Position numbers and translations under genes: made by a program
The notes under the pieces: model-generated
Databases searched by the model: none
What the model was told of the DNA's origin: nothing
What the model saw: only the letters and a program-made list of their open reading frames with translations
Assembly: GCF_010548375.1 (NCBI RefSeq)
Contig: NZ_JAAGLY010000021.1
Location: forward strand, 1-64,000
Direction of reading: 5' to 3'
Length of the DNA stretch: 64,000 nucleotides
From: Streptomyces sp. SID13726
GTDB lineage: Bacteria > Actinomycetota > Actinomycetes > Streptomycetales > Streptomycetaceae
In this document: piece after piece, positions 34,314 to 43,604 of the stretch
Layout: the number at the start of each line of letters is the position of its first letter
How positions within the stretch are numbered: the first letter of the stretch is position 1

Positions 34314-35426
34314 ATGACAGCAGCAGGGAAGCACCAGGTGAGCCGCGCGGAAACCTCACGTCGAGGCAGTCGGCCGGGTCGGGCGGGCATCAGAGACGTG
34401 GCCGCCGCCGCCGGAGTCTCCATCACGACCGTCTCCGACGCCCTGAACGGCAAGGGCAGGCTCCCGGACGCCACCCGCCGCCATGTCCGTGAGGTCGCCG
34501 ACCGGTTGGGCTACCGCCCCTCGGCCGCGGCCCGAACCCTCCGTACCGGCAAGTCGGGCCTCATCGGTCTGACCGTGACGACGTACGGGGATGAACCTTT
34601 CACCTTCACCGAGTTCGCGTACTTCGCCGAGATGGCGCGGGCCGCCACCTCGGCCGCGCTCGCCCGCGGCTACGCCCTCGTGATCCTGCCCGCGACCTCG
34701 CGCCACGACGTGTGGTCCAACGTCGCCCTGGACGGCACGGTCGTCATCGACCCGTCCGACCAGGACCCGGTCGTCAGCGAGCTGGTCCGGCAGGGGCTGC
34801 CGGTGGTCTCCGACGGCCGCCCGGCCGGCGCGCTGCCGGTCACCGCGTGGGTCGACAACGACCACGAGGCCGCCGTACTGGGCATCCTGGACCATCTGGC
34901 CGACGCCGGCGCCCGCCGCATCGGCCTGCTGACCGGGACGACGACGGACACGTACACGCATCTGTCGACCACCGCGTATCTGCGCTGGTGCGAGCGGGTG
35001 GGCCAGGACCCGGTCTACGAGGCCTACCCGGCGCACGACCCGTGTGCGGGCGCCGTCGCCGCCGACCGGCTGCTCGCCCGCCCGGACCGCCCCGACGCCG
35101 TCTACGGCCTGTTCGACCCCAACGGCACCGATCTGCTGGCCGCCGCCCGCCGCTACGGACTACGGGTCCCGGACGACCTGCTGATCGTGTGCTGCTCCGA
35201 GTCCACCGTGTACGCCAGCACCGAACCGCCCGTCACCACGCTCTCGCTGAAGCCGCGCCGTATCGGCACGGCCGTGGTCCAGCTCCTCATCGACGCCATC
35301 GAGGGGGTCGAATCGGACCAACCGGTCGAGCAGGTGATACCGACGGAGCTGATCGTGCGCACCTCGTCCCAGCGGCGGGCCCCGCGCACGACGGTCAGCC
35401 CGCCGCGGTCACCCGAGGAGCAGTAG
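34314..35426 (+). CDS. LacI/GalR-family transcriptional regulator
   Basis: 370 residues. The HTH is near residues 20-45 (IRDVAAAAGVSITTVSDAL) with the hinge helix GYRPSAAARTLR, followed by a type-1 periplasmic-binding-like effector domain (about 80-350). The start at ATG 34314 leaves about 20 residues before the HTH. No sugar transporter or catabolic gene is adjacent, so the inducer is unknown. A perfect hairpin (35435-35462) follows. Confidence 0.93.
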   Translation: MTAAGKHQVSRAETSRRGSRPGRAGIRDVAAAAGVSITTVSDALNGKGRLPDATRRHVREVADRLGYRPSAAARTLRTGKSGLIGLTVTTYGDEPFTFTEFAYFAEMARAATSAALARGYALVILPATSRHDVWSNVALDGTVVIDPSDQDPVVSELVRQGLPVVSDGRPAGALPVTAWVDNDHEAAVLGILDHLADAGARRIGLLTGTTTDTYTHLSTTAYLRWCERVGQDPVYEAYPAHDPCAGAVAADRLLARPDRPDAVYGLFDPNGTDLLAAARRYGLRVPDDLLIVCCSESTVYASTEPPVTTLSLKPRRIGTAVVQLLIDAIEGVESDQPVEQVIPTELIVRTSSQRRAPRTTVSPPRSPEEQ

Positions 35427-35434
35427 CCGTGAGA

Positions 35435-35462
35435 GGGCCGGGCAGTGGTCGAAGCCCGGCCC
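35435..35462. terminator. Hairpin after the LacI gene
   Basis: GGGCCGGGC (35435-35443) pairs perfectly with GCCCGGCCC (35454-35462) around a ten-base loop, starting eight bases after the stop. Confidence 0.8.
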
Positions 35463-35628
35463 AATCGGGGCGAATGCCGCGGTGAACAGGAGTCTTGCTC
35501 CGATTCACCACCCCTGGGTCATCACATGGCGCGATCCGCATTCCTATGATGGGCCCACGACACCGCGGGGCCGCTGCGACCAGGCAGTCCGAAGCGGTGC
35601 AGATGCGGCGCGATGGTGGAGGGGTCTG

Positions 35629-36693
35629 ATGACTCAGGGGGCCGGTCAGGGACCCGAGGTGGAGCGCACTGCGGTGCTGCGCGACTTCCGGGTACCCGCG
35701 TACGTCAACGAGACCGGTCCGTACGGCCACAGCACGCACCCCGGGGACGTGATCCCCGCCCACGAGGAGACCTACCCGGAGGGGTACACCCCCACCGAGC
35801 AGGACCTGCCGGTCATCAACCCCGGTGAGGGACCCCAGGCGGCCGCCGACCCCGTGTCCAGGGAGGTGGACGGCCCCGGTCCGCTCTTCGTCGTGGGCGA
35901 CGTCCACGGCTACCTCGACGAACTGCTGGCCGCGCTCCAGGAGAAGGGCCTCGTCGACGCGGCGGGCGAGTGGTGCGCCGGCACCGCCCGGCTCTGGTTC
36001 CTCGGCGACTTCACCGACCGCGGCCCCGACGGCATCGGCGTGATCGACCTCGTGATGCGGCTGTCCGCGGAGGCCGCCGCGGCCGGCGGCTACTGCAAGG
36101 CCCTCATGGGCAACCACGAGCTGCTGCTGATCGGCGCCAAGCGGTTCGGCGACACCCCCGTCAACTCCGGTGCGGGCACCGCCACCTTCCAGGCGGCCTG
36201 GCTGCTCAACGGCGGCCAGAAGACCGACATGGACCGCCTCCAGGACCACCACCTCCAGTGGATGTCCCGTCTCGACGCGGTCGAGCAGGTCGACGGCCAT
36301 CTGCTCGTGCACTCCGACACCACCGCCTATCTCGACTACGGCGACTCGATCGAGGCGGTCAACGACACCGTCCGCGAGACCCTCACGCGCAACGACGCGG
36401 ACGAGGTGTGGGATCTCTTCCGCAAGTTCACCAAGCGCTTCTCCTTCCGCGACGAGGGCGGCGCCGACCATGTGCGCTCCCTGCTCGATACGTACGGCGG
36501 CGCCCGCATCGTTCACGGGCACAGCCCGATTCCCTATCTGCTCGGCGAAGTGGGCTCCGAGGACGGCGAGGACGAATCGGGTCCGGTGGTCGAAGGACCG
36601 CACGTCTACGCCGACGGGCTGGCCATCGGGATGGACGGCGGGGTGACCATGGCCGGAAAACTGCTGGTCCAGCAACTGCCCCTGGATATCTGA
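35629..36693 (+). CDS. Calcineurin-like metallophosphoesterase
   Basis: 354 residues; ATG 35629 is preceded by GGAGGGG. An 85-residue acidic N-terminal extension comes first. The phosphoesterase motifs then follow in order: GDVHG, GDFTDRG, GNHE, HSD and HGHSP, giving a dinuclear metal site. These resemble protein-phosphatase-like bacterial enzymes (PrpE/ApaH-type). The substrate may be phosphoprotein or a dinucleotide. It stands alone in the region. Confidence 0.92.
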   Translation: MTQGAGQGPEVERTAVLRDFRVPAYVNETGPYGHSTHPGDVIPAHEETYPEGYTPTEQDLPVINPGEGPQAAADPVSREVDGPGPLFVVGDVHGYLDELLAALQEKGLVDAAGEWCAGTARLWFLGDFTDRGPDGIGVIDLVMRLSAEAAAAGGYCKALMGNHELLLIGAKRFGDTPVNSGAGTATFQAAWLLNGGQKTDMDRLQDHHLQWMSRLDAVEQVDGHLLVHSDTTAYLDYGDSIEAVNDTVRETLTRNDADEVWDLFRKFTKRFSFRDEGGADHVRSLLDTYGGARIVHGHSPIPYLLGEVGSEDGEDESGPVVEGPHVYADGLAIGMDGGVTMAGKLLVQQLPLDI

Positions 36694-36892
36694 GCGTTCC
36701 CGGGGCAGACGTCTCACCGTGCCGGACCGACCGGCGTGAGCGCAGGCCAGGGGCCAATTTCTGGAAACCCCCTGTCACCCTGTGCCGTCACCGCTCTACC
36801 ATCTGGTTATCCGTAGCAGGCTCCCCTCCGTTTCTGCCCGACGGCTCGTTGGCATGCGAGCCCCAAGCCCTACGGAGCATCGGGGGATGCAC

Positions 36893-37753
36893 ATGAACAG
36901 CGTTCCGCAGCACCTGCTCAGTGAGGACCGCCAAGAGTACGAGCGGATCCTCGATGAGGCGCTGCGCTCCGCCCCACACCGTCCCGAACTGGCCGCTGTC
37001 GGACAGCGGCTGAATCCCGAACAGCTGCGCACCATGGCGCTCAACGCCACCGCGCTCATCACGGCGGCCGCGGCGACCGAGTACCAGCACTATGTGAAGG
37101 TCCGCGAGGAACAGCGCCGCCCGGCGCCGTCCACCCTGTCGTCCGTGCACGAACCCGGTCCCGCCGAGTCGAGTACGGGTGCGATGGGGCTCGCCACGGC
37201 CATGGGAGAGGTCGCCGAGACCACCGGCGCGGGCGCCGTCGCCGTCGCCGCGGTCCTGACGCCCGTCCTCGCCGGAATAGCCGCGGCGATCTTCCTGCTC
37301 GTGGGCTACATCCTCCAGATGCTCAACCCCGAGCCGGCGTTCGCCCACACCATGATCACCGTGGGATGGGTGTTCGGCGCCGTGACGGCGGCCGCGATCC
37401 TGGTCGCCGCCGTCGGACTGCTCCTCACCGCCCTGCGCAACCGGCCCTCCCTCGAAGCGGGTTACGGCGAGCTGAGCGAAGAGGTGGCACGCGCCAGGGA
37501 CGCCTGGCACGACGCCCTGCTGGAGCGAGGCGTCCTGCCCTTCCTCCGGGAAGCGCTGACCGACCCCGGTACCGCCGCCGCGGTGCACCACACGGCACCG
37601 CCGGCGCCGAGCACCAGCCGTATGCCCAACCTGGGCTACGGCCGCCCCGGCTTCACCAGCCCCGACGACGGATCCTCGGGCTCCCGCCCGAGCTTCAGCA
37701 GTCCGGACTACACCAGCCCGGACTTCGGGGGGCCGGACCACAAGCCGGAGTGA
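36893..37753 (+). CDS. Membrane protein of unknown function with disordered C-terminal tail
   Basis: 286 residues from ATG 36893, placed six bases after GGGGG (ATG 36887 is possible). Residues 1-85 form a helical soluble domain (DRQEYERILDEALRSAP), two membrane helices follow at about 120-145 and 155-182, and the C-terminal 70 residues are a Ser/Pro/Gly/Asp-rich tail with repeated 'SPD' units. No named domain is recognised. It faces the beta-propeller-like gene across a shared terminator. Confidence 0.75.
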   Translation: MNSVPQHLLSEDRQEYERILDEALRSAPHRPELAAVGQRLNPEQLRTMALNATALITAAAATEYQHYVKVREEQRRPAPSTLSSVHEPGPAESSTGAMGLATAMGEVAETTGAGAVAVAAVLTPVLAGIAAAIFLLVGYILQMLNPEPAFAHTMITVGWVFGAVTAAAILVAAVGLLLTALRNRPSLEAGYGELSEEVARARDAWHDALLERGVLPFLREALTDPGTAAAVHHTAPPAPSTSRMPNLGYGRPGFTSPDDGSSGSRPSFSSPDYTSPDFGGPDHKPE

Positions 37754-37772
37754 CGGTGCCGGATCAGCCCCT

Positions 37773-37806
37773 CGGCTTGCGTTCCCCTCGAAAGGAGCGC
37801 AAGCCG
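37773..37806. terminator. Bidirectional terminator between convergent genes
   Basis: CGGCTTGCG (37773-37781) pairs perfectly with CGCAAGCCG (37798-37806), and the stem continues inward by four pairs around a CCTCGAAA loop. It lies between two convergent genes ending at 37753 and 37826. Confidence 0.85.
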
Positions 37807-37825
37807 GATGTCCGGTCGGGGCGGA

Positions 37826-38839
37826 TCACCGGGGCCGGTGTGGCTCTTCCGGAAGAGCGATGATCGCGATGCCGTCCGGCTGGGCCACTGCCAGGCGGAT
37901 GCCGTCCGGGTGCAGGGCGGCAACGGGCGTCGGAATGTGAGTGACCCCGTAGCTGCCCTCTCTGCGGGGCACCTCCACGGTGGGCCATTCCGCCACCACC
38001 GCACCCGTCGTGACATCGATCAGCCGCGGATTCCCGTACAGGGAGACAACCGTGTCACCCCGGGCGATCAGAGTGCCGATGGTGAAATCGACCTTGTTGC
38101 GATGGATCCACCGCATCGCGGAGAGCGACCAGACGCCCAACTGCCGTGGGCCCAGGGCAGGCGTCTCCTCGTCGTCGAGAAACTCCTCCCCGGTCGCCAC
38201 GGCCACGCGGTCACCGTCGAGCCAGCAGGCCGAGACGACCTCCGCGTCAATGCCCGGATCCATGGGCAGCACTCCATGGCCGTCGAGCACGGCAGGGGCC
38301 GTCAGCGCATCGGCCAGGTCGAAGACTTCGACGACTCCGTACGGATGCCACACCCAGCCGGCCGACAGCAGGTGTGTCCCGTCCGGGCTCACCGCCAGCC
38401 GCGAGTGGAAGACGTCCTTCGGCTGACGTTCACCACGGGTGAGCCGCTCTCCCGACTCCACGTCCTCGATCTCGAGGACGTTGTACTCCTCCGGGCAGTG
38501 GACCAGGACCTCGCGGCCGTCCGGCAACGCTCCGAGTGCGACCGGATAGTCGAAGTCAGCGGCGTGGTAGTCGCTGCGGTTCAGCTCACGGACGAGCCGA
38601 TCACCGTCGAGCAGCAGCGCCTCGGTACCACGCTCGGCATGGACAACGGAGTACCGGCCGGACGGGGAGACGACACTCCGGTCGAAGGGAAACCCACGGC
38701 TGATCGAGGCACGCTCCACGCCGTCAGGGCCCCATCGGCGGCCCCCGCCCACCGCATCGACCAGATCGTCGCCGTCCCACGCCAGCGACTGCACCTCGGC
38801 CGTCACCTTCAGAACGATCAAGACTCCGCCCCCCTTCAT
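37826..38839 (-). CDS. Beta-propeller-like hypothetical protein
   Basis: 337 residues from ATG 38837-38839, with GGGG six bases upstream (the longer frame reaches 38902). It contains several short beta-repeat units of the form 'SPSGRYSVVHAE', 'SPDGTHLLSAGW' and 'HPDGIRLAVAQPDG', as in WD40/YVTN-type propellers. No signal peptide or membrane segment is seen, so it is probably cytoplasmic. Function unknown. Confidence 0.75.
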   Translation of the reverse strand: MKGGGVLIVLKVTAEVQSLAWDGDDLVDAVGGGRRWGPDGVERASISRGFPFDRSVVSPSGRYSVVHAERGTEALLLDGDRLVRELNRSDYHAADFDYPVALGALPDGREVLVHCPEEYNVLEIEDVESGERLTRGERQPKDVFHSRLAVSPDGTHLLSAGWVWHPYGVVEVFDLADALTAPAVLDGHGVLPMDPGIDAEVVSACWLDGDRVAVATGEEFLDDEETPALGPRQLGVWSLSAMRWIHRNKVDFTIGTLIARGDTVVSLYGNPRLIDVTTGAVVAEWPTVEVPRREGSYGVTHIPTPVAALHPDGIRLAVAQPDGIAIIALPEEPHRPR

Positions 38840-38912
38840 CGCATCCCCGAACGCGCACGACGGCGCTGCCCCGAAGGCACCCGGCCTCCGGAACAGCGCC
38901 AATCTACGGACG

Positions 38913-40712
38913 TCAGTCCGCCAGCGGCAGGTACACGCGATTACCGCTCGCCGCGAACTCCTTCGACTTCTGGGCCATGCCCTCCTCGATCTCCTCCTGG
39001 CTGTCGCCGTGACGGCGGCGGATGTCCTGGGAGATCTTCATCGAGCAGAACTTCGGGCCGCACATCGAGCAGAAGTGGGCCGTCTTGGCCGGTTCGGCCG
39101 GGAGGGTCTCGTCGTGGAACTCACGGGCCGTGTCCGGGTCCAGGGCGAGGTTGAACTGGTCCTCCCAGCGGAACTCGAAGCGGGCGTCGGAGAGGGCGTC
39201 GTCCCATTCCTGGGCGCCCGGGTGGCCCTTGGCGAGGTCGGCCGCGTGGGCGGCGATCTTGTAGGTGATGACGCCGGTCTTGACGTCGTCCCGGTTGGGC
39301 AGGCCCAGGTGCTCCTTGGGCGTGACGTAGCAGAGCATCGCGGTGCCCCACCAGGCGATCATCGCGGCACCGATGCCGGAGGTGATGTGGTCGTAGGCCG
39401 GCGCGACGTCGGTGGTCAGCGGGCCCAGCGTGTAGAACGGCGCCTCCTCGCAGATCTCCTGCTGAAGGTCGATGTTCTCCTTGATCTTGTGCATCGGGAC
39501 ATGTCCCGGGCCCTCGATCATGGTCTGCACGTTGAAGCGCTTCGCGATGGTGTTGAGCTCCCCGAGCGTCCTCAACTCCGCGAACTGCGCCTCGTCGTTG
39601 GCGTCCGCGATCGACCCCGGGCGAAGGCCGTCACCGAGCGAGTACGTGACGTCGTAGGCGGCGAGGATCTCGCACAGTTCCTCGAAGTTCTCGTAGAGGA
39701 AGCTCTCCTTGTGGTGCGCCAGGCACCACGCCGCCATGATCGAACCGCCGCGCGAGACGATGCCGGTCTTGCGGTTCGCGGTCAGCGGGACGTACGGCAG
39801 CCGCACGCCCGCGTGGACCGTCATGTAGTCCACGCCCTGCTCGGCCTGCTCGATCACCGTGTCCTTGTAGATCTCCCAGGTCAGCTCCTCGGCCCGGCCG
39901 TCGACCTTCTCCAGCGCCTGATAGAGCGGCACCGTGCCGATGGGGACGGGGGAGTTGCGCAGCACCCACTCGCGGGTGGTGTGGATGTTGCGGCCCGTGG
40001 AGAGGTCCATGACCGTGTCGGCGCCCCACCGGGTCGCCCAGGTCATCTTCTCGACCTCCTCCTCGATGGAGGAGGTGACCGCGGAGTTGCCGATGTTGGC
40101 GTTGACCTTCACCAGGAACCGCTTGCCGATGATCATCGGCTCGATCTCCGGGTGGTTGACGTTGGCCGGCAGCACCGCGCGGCCCGCCGCGATCTCCTCG
40201 CGGACCACCTCGGCGGAGACGTTCTCCCGGACCGCCACGAACTCCATCTCGGGCGTGATCTCGCCCCGGCGCGCGTACGCGAGCTGCGTGACCGCGCCGC
40301 CGTCTCGGCTACGACGCGGAAGGCGCGGCCTGCCGGGGAACACCGCGTCGAGGTTGCGGAGGTTCCCGCCCCGCGGCGAGGTGTGCTTGATCCCGTCGTC
40401 CTCGGGGCGCACGGGACGGCCCGCGTACTCCTCGGTGTCCCCGCGTCCGATGATCCAGTTCTCCCGCAGCGGCACGAGGCCCCGGCGGACGTCCGTCTCG
40501 GTGAGCGGATCGGTGTACGGGCCCGAGGTGTCGTACAGCGTGACCGACTGCCCGTTGGTGAGGTGCACCTGACGGACCGGCACACGCAGATCGGGGCGCG
40601 AGCCCGCTGGGCCCGTCACGTATCCCTTGTGCCAGCCGATGGACTTCCCGGCCTCCGAGTCGACGGTGTCGCTCTGTTCGGAGGCAGGCGTGCGTGCGTC
40701 CTTGATGGTCAT
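38913..40712 (-). CDS. thiC: Phosphomethylpyrimidine synthase ThiC
   Basis: 599 residues, full length. A radical SAM enzyme that turns AIR into HMP-P, the pyrimidine half of thiamine. The atypical C-terminal iron-sulfur motif CSMCGPKFC is present near residue 560, and the TIM barrel motifs (MIEGPGHVP, GPLTTDVAPAYDH) are intact. The gene is preceded by a TPP riboswitch, so thiamine pyrophosphate should repress it. No other thiamine gene is adjacent. Confidence 0.98.
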   Translation of the reverse strand: MTIKDARTPASEQSDTVDSEAGKSIGWHKGYVTGPAGSRPDLRVPVRQVHLTNGQSVTLYDTSGPYTDPLTETDVRRGLVPLRENWIIGRGDTEEYAGRPVRPEDDGIKHTSPRGGNLRNLDAVFPGRPRLPRRSRDGGAVTQLAYARRGEITPEMEFVAVRENVSAEVVREEIAAGRAVLPANVNHPEIEPMIIGKRFLVKVNANIGNSAVTSSIEEEVEKMTWATRWGADTVMDLSTGRNIHTTREWVLRNSPVPIGTVPLYQALEKVDGRAEELTWEIYKDTVIEQAEQGVDYMTVHAGVRLPYVPLTANRKTGIVSRGGSIMAAWCLAHHKESFLYENFEELCEILAAYDVTYSLGDGLRPGSIADANDEAQFAELRTLGELNTIAKRFNVQTMIEGPGHVPMHKIKENIDLQQEICEEAPFYTLGPLTTDVAPAYDHITSGIGAAMIAWWGTAMLCYVTPKEHLGLPNRDDVKTGVITYKIAAHAADLAKGHPGAQEWDDALSDARFEFRWEDQFNLALDPDTAREFHDETLPAEPAKTAHFCSMCGPKFCSMKISQDIRRRHGDSQEEIEEGMAQKSKEFAASGNRVYLPLAD

Positions 40713-40719
40713 GAGACCT

Positions 40720-40888
40720 ACTCCCTACGCCGGCATTACCCGGTAACAGGTTCAGCGGTCGACGCAGCGTTTCCCGTCCGCCGACGTTTCGTGGGGAACG
40801 TCACTCGCCAGAGATGACGTTCCACGTGAAACATCGCTGGGACGGAGGTCAGCGCCCTCTCAGCCCGGTGCTCCGAGCTCCCGCGTGT
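40720..40888 (-). ncRNA. TPP riboswitch (THI element) upstream of thiC, with extended P3 arm containing parS
   Basis: Read on the minus strand, GGCTGAGAGGG (40865-40855) is the 5' pyrimidine-sensing core. ACCTGTTACCGGGTAATG, then CCGGCGTAGGGA (40751-40722), is the 3' core with the diphosphate helix. Both match the THI-box consensus closely. The spacing between them, about 100 nt, is longer than usual and forms the variable P3 extension; the parS palindrome lies there. The element ends 10 bases before the thiC start codon, so control of translation initiation is likely. Confidence 0.9.
40819..40832. promoter_or_regulatory. parS site inside the TPP riboswitch
   Basis: GTTCCACGTGAAAC, one mismatch from the consensus, within the transcribed variable arm of the thiC riboswitch. 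Confidence 0.85.
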
Positions 40889-40965
40889 ACAAAGGTGGCA
40901 CCACGCTAGCGTCAATTCGGGCGCGGTGAACAGGGGGCCCCTTTCGTTCTTGCGATGATCGGGCG

Positions 40966-42876
40966 GTGACCTCGACACATCAGCCCCCGTACCCGCCTCC
41001 CGAGCCACCGCGCCGACCGGGTTCCGGAAACGGCCCGGGAGGCGGACCCGGATACGGCCCTGGGCGTGGCCCCGGCGACGGTTCCGCGGGCGGGCCCGCG
41101 ACTGGTCGTATCGGCGGGCCTGTTGGTGGGGCCGGGGGTCCCGGTGGTCCCGGTGGTCGTGGTGGGCCTGGTGGTCCCGGTGGCTCAGGTGGCCCCTTCG
41201 GTGGTCCCGGAGACGGCGGGCGCGACGGCGGCTGGCACGAGCACGCGCACAGCGGCGGGCACGGCTACGGCCAGGGACACGGGCAGCAAGGGCATGGGCA
41301 GCGGGGACACGGCCAGCAGGGTCAGGGTGCCGGTCACGGTGGTCAGGTCGGCGACGGTGGCCACGGTGGCGGTCCCAGTGGGGGCGGCCGGGGTGGCGGT
41401 CCCGGTGGAGGCGGCCGGGGCGGCGACGGTCACGGACACGGTGACGGGCATGGTCATCACGATGACGGCCATGGGCACGGCCCCGACGGCGGCCACGGAC
41501 ACGGCGGCGGCCCCGGGACGGGCAGCGGCGGGCACGGTCACTCGCACAGTCACAGCCACGGCCCGGCGACCCCCGTCTCCAAGCACCTCCGCAAGGTCAT
41601 CGGGGCGATCCTCATCCCGTTCGGCGTGGCCGTGGTCGTGGGGCTCGCGGTGCTGTGGCCCGGCGGGGCTCCGGCGCACGAGCGCACCGGGGTCGGCTTC
41701 GACCGGCAGACCCAGCAGGCCACCGTCAGCAAGGTCGTGAGCGTCAGCTGCAAGTCGGTGAACGCCTCGGGGGAGGCCCCGACCGGGGACACCTCCACCG
41801 CCGAGGGCTCCTCCGCCCAGCAGCAGGCGGACGGCACCTGCAAGAAGGCGACGATCCGGGTCGACACCGGCGACGACAAGGGCCGTACCTTCACGGAGAT
41901 CGTCCAGCCCGACCAGTCGCGGCAGCTGCACGAGGGCGAGAAGGTCGTGGTCGCGTACGAGCCCTCGGCGCCCAGGGACCTCCAGTACTCGGTGACCGAC
42001 GTCAACCGCAGGCTCCCGATGGGGCTGCTCGCCGGCATCTTCGCGCTCGCCGTCGTGATCGTCGGGCGGATGCGCGGAGTCATGGCCCTGGTCGCGCTGG
42101 CGGTCAGCTTCCTGCTGCTGAACTTCTTCGTACTGCCCGCGATCCTGCAGGGCTCGAACCCGCTGCTCGTGGCGGTGGTCGGGTCGAGCGCCATCATGCT
42201 GATCGCCCTCTACATGTGCCACGGGCTGTCGGCCAGAACCTCCGTCGCGGTACTGGGCACGCTGATCTCCCTGGTGCTGATCGGCGTCCTCGGCTCGCTG
42301 TTCATCGGCTGGGCCGCGCTCACCGGCAACACCGACGACAACACCGGGCTCATCCACGGGCTGTACCCGTCGATCGACATGAGCGGTCTGCTGCTCGCCG
42401 GCGTCATCATCGGCTCCCTCGGTGTCCTCGACGACGTAACGGTCACGCAGACCTCGGCGGTCTGGGAGCTGCACGAAGCCAACCCGACGATGGGCTGGCG
42501 GGGGCTGTATCGCGCCGGCATCCGGATCGGCCGTGACCACATCGCGTCCGTGGTCAACACGCTCGTCCTCGCCTACGCGGGCGCCGCGCTGCCGTTGCTG
42601 CTGCTCTTCTCGATCGCCCAGTCCAGCGTGGGGACCGTCGCCAACAGCGAGTTGGTCGCGGAGGAGATCGTGCGCACCCTGGTCGGCTCGATCGGCCTGG
42701 TCGCCTCGGTCCCGGTCACCACCGCCCTCGCGGCCCTGGTGGTCTCGGCGGACCGACCGGGCACGGAAACCACGGCATCGGCGACGCCCACTCCGGTACC
42801 GGCGACGAGCGCGAGCGCGGGCACGGCCGTGGCCCCGGGCAGGGGCGGCGGCAAGGGGCGTCGCCGGAGGCGCTGA
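40966..42876 (+). CDS. YibE/F-family membrane protein with a His/Gly-rich N-terminal region
   Basis: 636 residues from the GTG at 40966. Residues 1-200 are low complexity, rich in Gly, Pro and His, with clusters such as HGHGDGHGHHDDGHGHG that could bind metal ions. The conserved YibE/F domain follows: a first helix near 205-225, an extracytoplasmic loop of about 120 residues, then six or seven more helices and a short basic Arg-rich end. YibE/F proteins are multi-pass membrane proteins of unknown role, suspected transporters. The His-rich head suggests Ni, Zn, Co or Cu, which is inference. Confidence 0.85.
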   Translation: MTSTHQPPYPPPEPPRRPGSGNGPGGGPGYGPGRGPGDGSAGGPATGRIGGPVGGAGGPGGPGGRGGPGGPGGSGGPFGGPGDGGRDGGWHEHAHSGGHGYGQGHGQQGHGQRGHGQQGQGAGHGGQVGDGGHGGGPSGGGRGGGPGGGGRGGDGHGHGDGHGHHDDGHGHGPDGGHGHGGGPGTGSGGHGHSHSHSHGPATPVSKHLRKVIGAILIPFGVAVVVGLAVLWPGGAPAHERTGVGFDRQTQQATVSKVVSVSCKSVNASGEAPTGDTSTAEGSSAQQQADGTCKKATIRVDTGDDKGRTFTEIVQPDQSRQLHEGEKVVVAYEPSAPRDLQYSVTDVNRRLPMGLLAGIFALAVVIVGRMRGVMALVALAVSFLLLNFFVLPAILQGSNPLLVAVVGSSAIMLIALYMCHGLSARTSVAVLGTLISLVLIGVLGSLFIGWAALTGNTDDNTGLIHGLYPSIDMSGLLLAGVIIGSLGVLDDVTVTQTSAVWELHEANPTMGWRGLYRAGIRIGRDHIASVVNTLVLAYAGAALPLLLLFSIAQSSVGTVANSELVAEEIVRTLVGSIGLVASVPVTTALAALVVSADRPGTETTASATPTPVPATSASAGTAVAPGRGGGKGRRRRR

Positions 42877-42915
42877 GACGGTCGGGCCCGTCCCGGGAGG
42901 GGCGGCTCAGCTCAA

Positions 42916-43005
42916 GGGTCGGGGCTACGAGGGTCGGGACTACGAGGGGCGGGGCTGCAAGGGTCGGGACTACGAAGGTCGGGGCCGCAAGGGTCGGGGC
43001 TACGA
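42916..43005. repeat. 15-bp tandem repeat, six units
   Basis: Units of the form GGGTCGGGGCTACGA occupy 42916-42930, 42931-42945, 42946-42960, 42961-42975, 42976-42990 and 42991-43005, with one to five changes each. They lie in the 290-base gap between the YibE/F gene and ssgA. Both strands have open frames across the array because the unit length is a multiple of three, but neither looks like a gene. The rest of the gap holds a second, looser GACCCGACGC-type repeat near 43040-43080. Confidence 0.85.
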
Positions 43006-43166
43006 GCTCAGAGCCGCGCAAGCCAGACGCCGGGCCCCGACGCGACTCGACCCGACGCAGCCCGACCCGACGCAACCGACCCGGCCCGAGCGGCTCCCGG
43101 CAGAAGCGTTCCTGCACCTACCCGACCCACAACAGAACGTCCCTCACGCCGCCTCACCCCAAGACG

Positions 43167-43604
43167 TCACCCCGCGCTCTGCTCCTCCGCAAGAATCCGG
43201 TCAAGCGCCTCGTCCAGATGGGTGCCGAAATCGGCCAACGCGGCCTCCTGCCCTAGCGGCACCAGCTTGTCCGTACGGTCGAGGAAAGCGATGATCGGCG
43301 CCGTCGACGAGCGGAACAGCGCCTGGTCGGCGCCGACCTGAAGCCTGATCAGCACGTCCCCCAGCAGATCGGAACCGGCGGGAGCGACCCGTACATCTCC
43401 CTCGCCGCACGGCCGACCGATCCCGTCGATCAGCAGCTCACGGCCGAAAGCCCAGGTCACCGGGGCGTCTCCCGGCAGATGGAAGGTCAGCCGGACGGCA
43501 TAGGGATCACCGGCCTCGTAGCGCAGCTCCACCGGGATACGGAAGGAGAGCTCCTCCGACACGAGGAAGCTCATCATGACCTCTGCCTGTACTGACTCGC
43601 GCAT
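43167..43604 (-). CDS. ssgA: SsgA, sporulation-specific cell division activator
   Basis: 145 residues, the SALP family size. It contains family segments FLVSEELSFRIPVELRYEAGDPYAV (quoted in parts: FLVSEELSF, RIPVELRYEAGDPYAV), RLTFHL and TWAFGRELL. SsgA stimulates septation and helps localise SsgB/FtsZ during sporulation; it is found only in morphologically complex actinomycetes. It lies directly downstream of ssgR, its IclR-type activator, as in other streptomycetes. Confidence 0.95.
   Translation of the reverse strand: MRESVQAEVMMSFLVSEELSFRIPVELRYEAGDPYAVRLTFHLPGDAPVTWAFGRELLIDGIGRPCGEGDVRVAPAGSDLLGDVLIRLQVGADQALFRSSTAPIIAFLDRTDKLVPLGQEAALADFGTHLDEALDRILAEEQSAG

Noticed and set aside
42533..43294. 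Plus-strand open frame (253 codons) through the 15-bp repeats as a repeat protein gene
   Set aside because: Its first half is the shifted-frame shadow of the YibE/F gene, and the repeat region is open in several frames because the unit length is divisible by three. No ribosome binding site or family similarity supports it.
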